A stretch of DNA of 64,000 nt from JAODBQ01 sp047602055 (GTDB lineage Bacteria; Actinomycetota; Acidimicrobiia; Acidimicrobiales; Ilumatobacteraceae), in assembly GCA_047602055.1 (NCBI GenBank), contig JASGIG010000001.1, positions 4,030,001-4,094,000 of the forward strand. The letters run 5' to 3'. Positions 24,633-36,176 of the stretch are shown piece by piece. Positions within the stretch are counted from its first letter, which is position 1. Every line of letters begins with the position of its first letter. The notes under the pieces were generated by a model. The model was not told the DNA's origin. It worked only from the letters and a program-made list of their open reading frames with translations, and searched no databases. The translations under genes and the position numbers were made by a program.

Positions 24633-25061
24633 GTGGAGCTCCTGAGGCGCTTCCTGAACCAAGAGCACCTGACCAAGCGGTGGCAGAACCTTCTTGACCT
24701 GCCGGCCTGTGACCGACCCGTTGTCGACAAACCACCAGCTCACCGCCAACATCGCCTGTCGGAAGCACTGCAACAAGAAGTCATCCAGCGCTACCAAGCC
24801 GGTGAGTCCGTCTACACCCTGGCCGCGGCCTACGACGTCCATCGAGGCACCGTCTCAGCCATTCTCAAGCGGCACGGCGTCAACCGCCGCTACAACCTGC
24901 TCAGCCAAGAACAGCTGAACCAAGCTGCTGAGCTCTACCGCTCCGGCCGCTCGCTGGCGCAGATCGGCAAGACGATGGGCGTCAGCGCCAAGACCATCCA
25001 CTCCGCCCTGCGCCGCCTCGGCGTGCCGATGCGGGCGGTGGGTACCAACCAGTGGCAGTAG
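24633..25061 (+). CDS. Double helix-turn-helix DNA-binding protein, paralogue 2
   Basis: 142 residues from GTG 24633, the same length and start context (GTGGAGCTCCTG) as paralogue 1 at 20811. Two HTH units are visible: LQQEVIQRYQAGESVYTLAA with DVHRGTVSAILKRHG, and LNQAAELYRSGRSLAQIGKT with GVSAKTIHSALRRLG. No catalytic serine-recombinase domain. Coding in the same direction as paralogue 1, 3.8 kb apart, with the OLD, 85-residue and HEPN genes between on the opposite strand. A 10-mer at its start (TGGTGGAGCT) is also the end of the tRNA-Ala gene at 40632. Confidence 0.75.
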   Translation: MELLRRFLNQEHLTKRWQNLLDLPACDRPVVDKPPAHRQHRLSEALQQEVIQRYQAGESVYTLAAAYDVHRGTVSAILKRHGVNRRYNLLSQEQLNQAAELYRSGRSLAQIGKTMGVSAKTIHSALRRLGVPMRAVGTNQWQ

Positions 25062-25117
25062 GACATCACCCGTTGCTCATAGACCCCCGCGAGCGTGGCC
25101 TGTTCGGGCTCGTGGCC

Positions 25118-26218
25118 CTACCGATCTGTTGCGACCAGACGTAGCGCTGGTCGTTCGGTCCGATCGCCTGAAGCCTCGCGACCGCCGTCGACCGACACCA
25201 TTGCGAGCCCGAACATCAGGTCGTTGATCTCGCTAGGACGGACATGTAGATCAGTAGCGATTGCACGGAGAGAGACGCCATTCTGGCGAAGCATTCCCAG
25301 GATCTTGGCCGTCACCTCCGACCGTTCTTGCGGGATCGAGTCGACTTCGCGGTCTCGTCCGATGCGCGAGATCTCCACGCACAGCGACTGGTAGTGCCAG
25401 TGATCGATGAGCCCGAGTGCGTGCAATCGGTAATTCAGGGCCGCCGCTGACACACGCCAACGTCGCTTCGCGCGGATGAGATCACCCATCGCCGGGAAAC
25501 GTGGCGCATTGCCGCGGATGTCTGCCTCGGGCATGAGCAGAGCAGATGCGAATTCGTTCGCTTGCGTCTCTGCGGCACGGCCCCGCGGCGCTCGATGATC
25601 GCGGTGAAGCACGAGGTGCCCAAGTTCATGGGCAAGGTCGAAGACACCACGCTCGGGCGTCTTGTGAGTGCCGATCAGCGCGAACGGCGCCCCGTTGTGC
25701 CAGAACGAGAAGGCATCAACCGCGTGACAGTCATCAGCTAGTGAGAACACCCGGACACCGTGGGCCTCCACGAGTTGGGTGAGATTCGCGATCGGATGTT
25801 CACCAAGGCCCCAGGTGGCTCGAACGTGAGCTGCGGCACCCGCGGGATCTGCCTGACCGTCTGTGAGGTCTGGTATGTCGACGGCCGGGAGGTTGAACCG
25901 CTCGTCGAACCAGCTATGGAGCAAGACGCACAGCGTGCCTGCGGCCAAGGCGCGATCATGCTGGGACGCCGTCATCGTCGATAACGATCTAAAGCTTGCA
26001 GCGTCCTCTGGCACCGCGTCACCCAATTCGGAGTAGAAGAACTCCACCGGGAAGTCGAGCGTGGTTGCTAGGGATTGCACCGCATCGTTGGGCGGTTCAC
26101 GCAGACCGCGCTCGTACGCCGACACGGTCTGTGGCGTCATTCTGGCGAGCTTGGCCAGGCGCGTGAAGTTCAAGCCTCGTCGGCGGCGCGCGAGAGCAAG
26201 ACGATCAGGCTGGAACAT
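25118..26218 (-). CDS. XRE-HTH plus ImmA/IrrE metallopeptidase (COG2856-type)
   Basis: 366 residues from ATG 26218. An XRE helix-turn-helix occupies residues about 5-60 (NFTRLAKLARMTPQTVSAYE). The ImmA/IrrE zinc protease domain follows, with the HExxH site in GVFDLAHELGHLVLHRDH near residue 190 and the third ligand region in QANEFASALLMP. Such fusions act as protease-regulators that lift repression after stress, or as the antitoxin-like half of predicted toxin-antitoxin pairs. The unknown gene at 26221 lies 2 bp upstream on the same strand and is the natural partner. Confidence 0.92.
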   Translation of the reverse strand: MFQPDRLALARRRRGLNFTRLAKLARMTPQTVSAYERGLREPPNDAVQSLATTLDFPVEFFYSELGDAVPEDAASFRSLSTMTASQHDRALAAGTLCVLLHSWFDERFNLPAVDIPDLTDGQADPAGAAAHVRATWGLGEHPIANLTQLVEAHGVRVFSLADDCHAVDAFSFWHNGAPFALIGTHKTPERGVFDLAHELGHLVLHRDHRAPRGRAAETQANEFASALLMPEADIRGNAPRFPAMGDLIRAKRRWRVSAAALNYRLHALGLIDHWHYQSLCVEISRIGRDREVDSIPQERSEVTAKILGMLRQNGVSLRAIATDLHVRPSEINDLMFGLAMVSVDGGREASGDRTERPALRLVATDR

Positions 26219-26220
26219 CG

Positions 26221-26868
26221 TCAGCCGGCGCTCTTCCAGCTCACCTCAACCTCCGGCGCCGGCGGGACCGGGCCAGGTGCTCGACGGTCAATCGAAGGGC
26301 CGGTCAGACCGACGTCCCCGATGATGACGCGGTCCCGCCACCGAGTCACATGGCCTGCGTGATCGAGTTCAGGTTGCGAGATCTCCACTCGCACACCACC
26401 GTCAGGCGTCGCATAGGTGAGCATGTAGTAGAAGTCGACACCAAGGGCGTCGTCGACATCTAGATCACCTAGAGGAAGACGCTGTGCGACGGTGGCGCGC
26501 ACTGTATTCGGTCCCTTCAATGGTCGGGTGCTCGGATCTTCGTCGCCGTTGATGCCGGTGTATTCGTCACCAGAGGTGACCGCCACAGCGACCGTGCCGT
26601 CATGCGTCATCACGACGGGGATGCCGAGGAACGTCTGCCGGCTCCACGAACGCTGTCCCACCTCGGCGAGGGTCCGCAAGCCGCGTGACGCCGCGCTGTA
26701 CTCGCCGTGACCAGGAAAGTCGAGCGGGCTCGACAACTGGCGCTGCAGGTGCCCCTGGCGTGTGGCTTCCAGCACCCAGTCGATCTGCAGCTGGACGCGC
26801 TGGAGTCGGTCGAGGACCTCGGCGATTTCAGTGAACACGCGGGCTCGACGCGGCTGCGGCTTGAGCAT
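26221..26868 (-). CDS. Uncharacterised partner of the XRE-ImmA protein
   Basis: 215 residues from ATG 26868, with AGGAGG six bases upstream. It starts with an amphipathic helix (ARVFTEIAEVLDRLQRVQLQ). A beta-rich domain follows (FLGIPVVMTHDGTVAVAVTS; VDFYYMLTYATPDGGVRVEI). No known catalytic motif is visible, and I recognise no family. It is the first gene of a two-gene operon with XRE-ImmA (2-bp gap). This fits the layout of predicted COG2856 stress or toxin-antitoxin operons, where the partner gives the substrate or toxin. G+C is lower than the flanking chromosome. Confidence 0.65.
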   Translation of the reverse strand: MLKPQPRRARVFTEIAEVLDRLQRVQLQIDWVLEATRQGHLQRQLSSPLDFPGHGEYSAASRGLRTLAEVGQRSWSRQTFLGIPVVMTHDGTVAVAVTSGDEYTGINGDEDPSTRPLKGPNTVRATVAQRLPLGDLDVDDALGVDFYYMLTYATPDGGVRVEISQPELDHAGHVTRWRDRVIIGDVGLTGPSIDRRAPGPVPPAPEVEVSWKSAG

Positions 26869-26978
26869 GGAGGACCTCCTCGAGGCGAACAGGAAGCAGA
26901 CTAGCGGTTCACCGTATTGGAGTCGCGGAAATCAATAATTAGCCTGCTCACGGCGCTGATAGAGCGGACTGAGATGGC

Positions 26979-28355
26979 GTCCCGTTCCGTGGTGTAGGTG
27001 ACCACGTGCGACTCCCGGAGCTGTTGGTCAGTTGCGGGGTGCTGCGGGCAACGCTAGCCCGGTGGTGTCGCCGGTGAGCTCGGCGATGGAGGCCTCGGCG
27101 ATGTAGCGGCGTTCGGCGGCGATCATCTCGTCGTTGATCTCGACGAGCAGCGCGCCGACGAGGCGGATCACGCTGGCGCGGTCGGGGAAGATCCCGACGA
27201 CGTCGGTGCGCCTTTTGAGTTCGCGGTTCAGGCGTTCGATGGGGTTGTTCGACCAGATCTTCGACCAGTGCGCCGGCGGGAAGCCGGTGTAGGCGAGCAC
27301 GTCGGTCTCCATCGCTTCGAGCCGTTCGGCGACGGCTGGGGCGTAGGGGCGCAATTGGTCGACGACGGTGCGGAGCTGGGCGCGGGCGGTGTCGGCGTCG
27401 GGTTGGGCGAACACGGTGCGGATCAACGCGGCGATCATCTGGCGCTGGCGGCGTTGGGCGACGGCGAGCAGGTTGCGCATCGCGTGGACGCGGCAGCGTT
27501 GCCACGTTGCGTCTTGCAGGCAGCGGCGGATCGCCTTGACGAGCCCGGCGTGGGCGTCGGAGATCACGAGCTTGACGCCGGCCAGCCCGCGGTCGGTCAG
27601 CGAGGTGAGGAACTCGCGCCAGAACACCTCGTTCTCCGAGTCGCCGACGTCGACACCGAGGACCTCGCGGCGCCCGTCGGCCCTGAGGCCGGTGGCGATC
27701 ACGACCGCCTTGGACACGACGTGGCGGTGTTCGCGGACGTGGACGTAGGTGGCGTCGAGCCAGACGTAGACGAACGGCTGGTGATCGAGCCGGCGGGTTC
27801 TGAGCACGTTGACGTCGGCGTCGATCCCGGCGCAGATCCGCGACACCGTCGACTTCGACACCCCGCTGTCACAACCCAGCGCACGCACGAGGTCGTCGAC
27901 CTTCCTCGTCGAGGTGCCAGTGATGTACGCGGTCATGATCACCGCCCACAAGGCACGGTCGATGCGCCGGCGCGGCTCGAGCAGTTCGGGGAAGAAGCTG
28001 CCGGTGCGCAGCTTCGGGATCCCGACCTCGACATCGCCCGCTGGGGTCGACACCAGCTTCGGGCGATGACCGTTGCGCAACGCCGTGCGCTCCGGTGTGT
28101 GCTCGCCGGGGGCGGCGCCGATCGTCGCAGTCAGCTCGGCTTCGATCAACTCCTGGATCGCCGCGGCGAGGATGTCGCGCAACGACGTCGACAACGTCGC
28201 GTCACTGCCGGTCAGCCGCGCGGCAAGGTCAGACAGGGCAAACTCGTGGGTGGTCATCGTGCGTCCTTCTCGGTTGCTTGGTCGCTTTCGAGAATCGCAC
28301 GATGACCACCATCACCCCAGCGATGGTCGAGGCCTCCTACACCACGTGATGGGAC
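26979..28355 (-). mobile_element. IS256-type insertion sequence no. 1
   Basis: Terminal inverted repeats about 20 bp long are visible: GTCCCGTTCCGTGGTGTAGG at the left end and, in reverse complement, GTCCCATCACGTGGTGTAGG at the right end (17 of 20 match). One transposase fills the element. The flanking 8-mers (GAGATGGC left, TCACTCCG right) do not match, so no target duplication remains. Its right end cuts into an ISL3 transposase gene. Confidence 0.85.
27028..28257 (-). CDS. IS256-family transposase
   Basis: 409 residues from ATG 28257. The DDE triad of the mutator-type family is recognisable: first Asp in VYVWLDATYVHVRE, second in VKLVISDAHAGLVKAI, and Glu in SNNPIERLNRELKRRTD. The WQRCRVHAMRNLLA segment holds the C/H region between the second D and E. 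Full length for IS256 (about 400 residues) with no stop or frameshift, so it is probably active. It inserts DNA by a copy-out circle mechanism typical of the family. Confidence 0.95.
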   Translation of the reverse strand: MTTHEFALSDLAARLTGSDATLSTSLRDILAAAIQELIEAELTATIGAAPGEHTPERTALRNGHRPKLVSTPAGDVEVGIPKLRTGSFFPELLEPRRRIDRALWAVIMTAYITGTSTRKVDDLVRALGCDSGVSKSTVSRICAGIDADVNVLRTRRLDHQPFVYVWLDATYVHVREHRHVVSKAVVIATGLRADGRREVLGVDVGDSENEVFWREFLTSLTDRGLAGVKLVISDAHAGLVKAIRRCLQDATWQRCRVHAMRNLLAVAQRRQRQMIAALIRTVFAQPDADTARAQLRTVVDQLRPYAPAVAERLEAMETDVLAYTGFPPAHWSKIWSNNPIERLNRELKRRTDVVGIFPDRASVIRLVGALLVEINDEMIAAERRYIAEASIAELTGDTTGLALPAAPRN

Positions 28356-29473
28356 TCACTCCGGCGCGAGGTGACGCTGGTCGATCTCCCGGTGTTCGGG
28401 CGCCCGACGCGGCTGGCGTGGTCCAAGCGACGATGGCGATGCCCGTCGTGTCGGCGGTCGTGGACCGAGTGTGACCCGACCATCGGATCGTCTCGTTGTG
28501 CGCTGACCGCCAGGGCTGGGCGGTGGGCGACGGTGCAGGTCGGCCGGCACGGTCGCAGCGTCGCTGATGTCGCCGTCGAGCTGGGCTGTGACTGGCACAC
28601 GGTGATGGACGCCGTCACCGCGTGGGGACGGCCGCTGATCGACGACCCCAACCGGTTCGGCCCGGTCGACGCCGTCGGGTTGGACGAGACCCTGTGCGTG
28701 CGGGTGGGCCGCTACCGAACCCAGGTGTGGTCGACCCAGATCGTCGACGTGCGCCGCGGTCAGCTCCTCGACGTGATCGCCGGACGCCGTTCCGGCCCGG
28801 CCTGCGCCTGGTTCGCCGCCCGCCCGCCGGGATGGTGCGGGCGGATCCGCTGGGCGACACTGGACCTGTCAGCCGCGTACCGCACCGTGTTCGACACGAT
28901 GCTGCCCGACGCGGTCCAAGTCGCCGACCCGTATCACGTGATCGCCCTCGCCAATCGGGTGGTGGACGAGACCCGCCGGCGGGTGCAGAACGAGACCCTC
29001 GGGCATCGCGGGCGCAAGCCCGATCCGCTCTACCGGATCCGACGGCGGCTGATCACCGGCAGCGAACGTCTCACCGAGGACGGACACGAGCGGTTGTTGG
29101 AGCTCCTCGCTGACGGTGACCCGGACCTGCACGTGTTCGCCGCCTGGACGGCCAAGGAACTCGTCCGACGGGTCTACACCCAACCCGACACGACTGCGGC
29201 GAGGGCGTGGATCGAGCAGCTCGTCGTCGACTTCGCCGAGCGTTGGATGCCCGACGAGGTCCGTCGGCTCGGCCGGACGCTGCGGGTGTGGATCGACCAG
29301 ATCGTCGCGTGGCACGACGCCCGAGTGAGCAACGGGCCGACCGAGGCGATCAACAACCTGATCAAGCGCGTCAAGCGAGTCGCCTTCGGGTTCCGTCGCT
29401 TCGACCACTACCGCACCCGCGCCCTGCTCTACGCCAGCAAACCCAACTGGGCGCTACTCAACACCCTCACCCC
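28356..29473 (+). pseudogene. ISL3-family transposase, 5' end lost
   Basis: The frame from about 28371 (VTLVDLPVFGRPTRLAW) contains the ISL3 zinc-finger segment WRCPSCRRSW and the catalytic core (DAVGLDETLC; ATLDLSAAYRTVFD; VSNGPTEAINNLIKRVKR with the Glu). About 50-80 N-terminal residues with the first zinc finger are missing, cut off by the right end of the IS256 element at 28355. The stop has been replaced by read-through into the IS3 element that begins at 29474. It is immobile but otherwise well preserved, implying recent damage. Confidence 0.88.
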
Positions 29474-29547
29474 TGACCATCCCCCCGTTGGGCGGACACC
29501 TCGTATAGGAGGAAGTCCATGTCCAACAAGAAGCGGTCGCCGGGTCG

Positions 29548-30999
29548 GAGGATGTCCCGCTTGTTGTTGAAGTGGGGTGGTGATCCGGTTGTTGCTCAGG
29601 CAACGGCTTGATCGTAGTTGGCGGGTGTGACGGGGTTGATGGTGTGGCCGATCAGCTCGACGAGGTTGGTCATTTGGGTGTGGCCGCGGACGCGTCGGAA
29701 CGAGCGTTGGGCTTCGATCATCCCGGTCGCGATCCAGCGTTTCTTCATGTCGCCGTCGCGCCAGTGCTTCACGCGGCCGGTGACGACCCGGACGGTAGAG
29801 ATCATCGACTCGATGCAGTTCGTGTTCGTCAACGACCGCCGAAGCGCACCGGTGACACCGAGTCGAGCGACGGTGAACATCTCCTCGAGCCCTTCGAGCA
29901 GCGACCCGGCCGCGTCGGGGTGATCGCTCTTCAACTGTGCGGCGAGCCGGCGTGCGTCACGCAGCCCGGCGTCGGTGTCGGCGTTCGCGAAGATCCCGGC
30001 AAGCCGCTTGTCCATCGCCTTACGGCGAGCCACGGGCAAGTACTCGGTCACGTTCCTGCGCTTGTGGAGGGTGCAGCGTTGCACGAGCGCCTTGGTGCCG
30101 AACACCTTGGCGACCGCCGAGCGCAACGCCTTCGACCCGTCCAACACGGCGAGGATCCCGTGCTCGAAGCGCAGGCCTCGGTCGACGAGATCGGCGAGCA
30201 GATCGGTGACGACGACCTTGTTCTCGGTGTCACCCAGCCGCAACCCGACCGGCACCTTCGTCCCGTCGGCGGTGATGATCAGGGCGACGACGATCATCTC
30301 GCCGGCGATATTCAGCCCGTCGATCATCACCACCGCTGTCTCCAACGCGGACAGGTCCGCTTCAAGCAGCTCGGCGACTGCGGCGGTCGTCGCGGCGACG
30401 AAGCGGCGTGACACCGCCGACTTCGACACCGCCGTCCCAACCTGGCCGACCGGTTCAGCGACCAGCTCATGACGTCGCGTGGCGACACCGGCGAGCATCC
30501 GCTCGACAACGACCTGACGCAACAGATCCTCACTGGCGAACGTCGCCCACGTGTCCAGCTCGACCTCGCCGCCGTCGACGTAACGGCCACGCGGTCGCTC
30601 CACGCTGATCTTGCGGGCACCGAGCACAACCTGACCCTTGGTCGTGCCGTGCCAGTTCCCGACCCGCTCGTCGAGCTTGGCGTGCTTCGCGCCGACGATC
30701 CCAGCGAGCTCGGCGTCGAGCATCTGGCGCATCACCACCAGACCCGCCGCAGTCGACAACGCGAGCAGCCCTTCTCTCATCGCCACGGCGACATCGGCCA
30801 TCGCAACGGTTGCTTCCAACGGCAGACCAGCCAACTCGCCAGCCGCCTGCGGGGTCGTGATCTTCACGACCGGTACCTTCTTGGACACGGTGATCCCTCC
30901 TCCTTCGGAGCGTCTTGGTAGGACCCCCGAACGATGCCAGCAACGGCACCGCCCGGGGAGGGATCACCACCTCACTTCAACAGAACCCGGGACAACCTC
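29548..30999 (-). mobile_element. IS256-type insertion sequence no. 2, with 8-bp target duplication
   Basis: 1452 bp bounded by inverted repeats: GAGGATGTCCCGCTTGTTGT at the left, and in reverse complement GAGGTTGTCCCGGGTTCTGT at the right. Both continue into a shared GTTGAAGTG(A/G)GGTGGTGATC. CCGGGTCG occurs at 29540-29547 and 31000-31007, an exact 8-bp target duplication confirmed by the uninterrupted copy B. This is a clean, recent insertion. Confidence 0.95.
29596..30888 (-). CDS. IS256-family transposase, second type
   Basis: 430 residues from ATG 30888. Only distantly related to the transposase at 27028. The triad is readable as Asp in AVVMIDGLNIAGEM, Asp in GILAVLDGSKALRSA, and Glu in NTNCIESMISTVR. 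The RCTLHKRRNVTEYLP segment is the C/H region. The C-terminus WIATGMIEAQRSFRRVRGH is typical of the group. It is full length and sits in an element with perfect hallmarks, so it is probably active. Confidence 0.95.
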   Translation of the reverse strand: MSKKVPVVKITTPQAAGELAGLPLEATVAMADVAVAMREGLLALSTAAGLVVMRQMLDAELAGIVGAKHAKLDERVGNWHGTTKGQVVLGARKISVERPRGRYVDGGEVELDTWATFASEDLLRQVVVERMLAGVATRRHELVAEPVGQVGTAVSKSAVSRRFVAATTAAVAELLEADLSALETAVVMIDGLNIAGEMIVVALIITADGTKVPVGLRLGDTENKVVVTDLLADLVDRGLRFEHGILAVLDGSKALRSAVAKVFGTKALVQRCTLHKRRNVTEYLPVARRKAMDKRLAGIFANADTDAGLRDARRLAAQLKSDHPDAAGSLLEGLEEMFTVARLGVTGALRRSLTNTNCIESMISTVRVVTGRVKHWRDGDMKKRWIATGMIEAQRSFRRVRGHTQMTNLVELIGHTINPVTPANYDQAVA

Positions 31000-31283
31000 C
31001 CGGGTCGTCCGGCGAAGTATCCGCCTGAGTTCCAGCGGGACGCGGTTGCGATGGTGCTCGATGAGCAGCGTTCGATCGCGGATGTTGCTCGTTCGCTCTT
31101 GGTGAACGAGGGCACGTTGGGGAACTGGGTCGCGAAGGCGCGCCGTGAACGCGCCCAGGGGACCGAGTTGAACGCCGACGAACGCGTCGAGTTGGCGGAG
31201 TTGCGCGGTGAGGTCACGCAGTTGCGGATGGAGCGTGATCTGCTCAAACGATCGATGGCCTTCTGGGTGAAGGAGTTGATGCT

Positions 31284-33316
<2,033 letters not shown>

Positions 33317-33378
33317 TGCTCCATCCTCTCAAGGGGTAGAGCAGTCACCTGGCCATCTCCCCGTTGGCCGGACGGGGT

Positions 33379-34252
<874 letters not shown>

Positions 34253-34256
<4 letters not shown>

Positions 34257-34561
34257 AGCATCAACTCCTTCACCCAGAAGGCCATCGATCGTTTGAGCAG
34301 ATCACGCTCCATCCGCAACTGCGTGACCTCACCGCGCAACTCCGCCAACTCGACGCGTTCGTCGGCGTTCAACTCGGTCCCCTGGGCGCGTTCACGGCGC
34401 GCCTTCGCGACCCAGTTCCCCAACGTGCCCTCGTTCACCAAGAGCGAACGAGCAACATCCGCGATCGAACGCTGCTCATCGAGCACCATCGCAACCGCGT
34501 CCCGCTGGAACTCAGGCGGATACTTCGCCGGACGACCCGGCGACCGCTTCTTGTTGGACAT
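34253..34561 (-). CDS. IS3 copy B orfA (intact)
   Basis: 102 residues from ATG 34561: SPGRPAKYPPEFQRDAVAMV and a HTH (SIADVARSLLVNEGTLGNWV), then a coiled segment (LAELRGEVTQLRMERDLLKR). It is the uninterrupted reference for the broken orfA of copy A and is preceded by AGGAGGAAGTCC at the element end. Confidence 0.93.
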
Positions 34562-34606
34562 GGACTTCCTCCTATACGAGGTGTCCGCCCAACGGGGGGA
34601 TGGTCA

Positions 34607-34730
34607 ACCGATCCCGGGGCGACTCAGGCTGCACAGCGAGATCCACCGCCACCCGCACCTGACCGACGCCCTGTTCGTCCTGACAACCCCGCGGCAGGCC
34701 CTCGGCCGCCTGGCCGGAGGTACGTCATGA
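34607..34730 (+). pseudogene. C-terminal remnant of a gene cut by IS3 copy B
   Basis: The frame entering from copy B reads PIPGRLRLHSEIHRHPHL, TDALFVLTTPRQALGRLAG, then stops at 34728-34730, overlapping the methyltransferase start (ATGA). Composition and coupling show it was the 3' end of a gene in the same operon. The pattern recalls plasmid replication-relaxation type proteins, but with 40 residues that is only a guess. Confidence 0.55.
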
Positions 34731-35764
34731 GTCCGGCCGACCTCAACCGCATCCTGATCGGTGACGCCCGCGCCATGCTCGGCCAACTGCCCGACAGTTC
34801 GGTCGACTGCGTCGTCACCAGCCCGCCGTACTTCCGTCTACGCAACTACCAACACGACCAGCAGATCGGCCTTGAGCCCAGCGTCGACGGCTGGGTCGAC
34901 GAACTCCGCCTGGTCGCTCGTGGTCTCAAGCGGGTGCTGAAGCCGACCGGCACCTTCTGGCTCAACCTCGGTGACACCTACGCCCGTCACGCCCGCGATG
35001 GTGCGCCGCCGAAGAGCCTGCTGCTCGGACCGGAACGCCTGGCGCTCGCCCTTGTCGCCGACGGCTGGGTACTCCGTAACAAGGTCATCTGGAGCAAGCC
35101 CAACCCCATGCCGACCAGCATCCGCGACCGGCTCAGCTGCACCTGGGAAGTCGTCTACTGCTTCGCCCAGGCTCGCTCCTACTTCTACGACCTCGACGCC
35201 ATCCGCATCCCGCACCGCTCCCACGGACGCAGCCAGGCGCCCCGCCAGCCGCCGCGACCGGCCTGGCGTGTCCCGCCCGGTTGGCGGGCGCCGCTCACCG
35301 GCAGCAACAACGGCCTCGGCGCCTACAAGGCTTCCGGGCTACCCGGCCACCCGCTCGGCAAGAACCCGGGCGATGTCTGGACTATCCCCACCGCCGCTTA
35401 CCGAGGTGCCCACCACGCCGTCTACCCCGAACGGCTCGTCGAACGCATCCTGCACGTCGCCTGCCCACCCATCGTCTGCATCAGCTGCGGACAACCCTGG
35501 CGACGCCAACGCCACCGGATCATCGAGGGCAGGGCCGTCAGCGGGGCGATGCGGACCGACTGTGGCTGCGGCACGTCCACCACCACACCGGGCGTCGTGC
35601 TCGACCCGTTCATCGGCGCCGGCACCACCGCCGTCGTCGCCGAACGGCTCCACCGTCACTGGCTCGGCATCGAGCTCAACCCCGACTTCGCCGCCCAAGC
35701 CAACGCCCGGATCAAAGCGGCGCGCACCTTGACAACCGAGCAACCTGAGGCTGCCGCGGCCTGA
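34727..35764 (+). CDS. Beta-class DNA methyltransferase (N4-cytosine or N6-adenine)
   Basis: 345 residues from ATG 34727. The motif order is that of beta-class enzymes: catalytic CVVTSPPYFRLRNY near residue 30 precedes the AdoMet motif VVLDPFIGAGTTAVVAERL near residue 290. Conserved GDVWTIPTAAYRGAHHAVYP lies between. A CISCGQPW and CGCG pair hints at a zinc knuckle in the target-recognition region. No restriction endonuclease is adjacent, so it is an orphan modifier, common on mobile elements as self-protection against host restriction. It ends 2 bp before a strong hairpin. Confidence 0.92.
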   Translation: MSPADLNRILIGDARAMLGQLPDSSVDCVVTSPPYFRLRNYQHDQQIGLEPSVDGWVDELRLVARGLKRVLKPTGTFWLNLGDTYARHARDGAPPKSLLLGPERLALALVADGWVLRNKVIWSKPNPMPTSIRDRLSCTWEVVYCFAQARSYFYDLDAIRIPHRSHGRSQAPRQPPRPAWRVPPGWRAPLTGSNNGLGAYKASGLPGHPLGKNPGDVWTIPTAAYRGAHHAVYPERLVERILHVACPPIVCISCGQPWRRQRHRIIEGRAVSGAMRTDCGCGTSTTTPGVVLDPFIGAGTTAVVAERLHRHWLGIELNPDFAAQANARIKAARTLTTEQPEAAAA

Positions 35765-35765
35765 C

Positions 35766-35798
35766 GTTGGTGTCGGGCAACGAGCGCCCGACACCAAC
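35766..35798. terminator. 13-bp perfect hairpin between convergent genes
   Basis: GTTGGTGTCGGGC and GCCCGACACCAAC pair exactly around a 7-nt loop. It sits between the methyltransferase stop (35764) and the DUF1508 gene stop (35808). A bidirectional terminator is the simplest reading. Confidence 0.8.
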
Positions 35799-35807
35799 AC
35801 GTGACCG

Positions 35808-35987
35808 TCAGGTCAGGTCGTCGGTGCCCGCCGACGGCGCGTCGCGCTTGACCGCGTCGATGCCGTTCTGGGCACCGGACTTGTTCACGTAGCCCTCGCC
35901 AGCCACGGCGACGATCTGGCCGTTGGCCGACTTCAGCCGCCAGCTGTACTGGTTGTCGCTGCGCTTGTAGAGCTCGAACTTCGCCAT
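35808..35987 (-). CDS. DUF1508/YegP-like small protein
   Basis: 59 residues, ATG 35987, with GGTAGGAG immediately upstream. The sequence MAKFELYKRSDNQYSWRLK, SANGQIVAVAGEGYVNKSGA and NGIDAVKRDA is one YegP repeat: a short beta hairpin of the form FELYK..GxxRWRL...NGxxIa.sEgYs.Kaga..gI..V. Function unknown; widespread on chromosomes and plasmids. Shorter than the two-repeat E. coli protein. It is convergent with the methyltransferase. Confidence 0.85.
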   Translation of the reverse strand: MAKFELYKRSDNQYSWRLKSANGQIVAVAGEGYVNKSGAQNGIDAVKRDAPSAGTDDLT

Positions 35988-36176
35988 CTCCTACCCCTTA
36001 CCTGCCGCCACGGACTTCAGGGACCGGCGGGCGGCTTCCACCGATCTGGCAATGACTGAAGCACAGGGGTCTCACACAGTTGAGGGTCTCGTCGGTGAAC
36101 TGCGGCTTCCAGAAGACCTGGAGAACGACGATCGCACGCCCGTGATCGCCGGCCGCACCACACCGAGGAGGTTCGG

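Noticed and set aside
29468..29477. ACCCCTGACC match between the IS3 left end and the tRNA-Ala T-arm region as an attachment site
   Set aside because: Half of it is the IS3 terminal repeat TGACC and half the ISL3 coding end; a composite coincidence.
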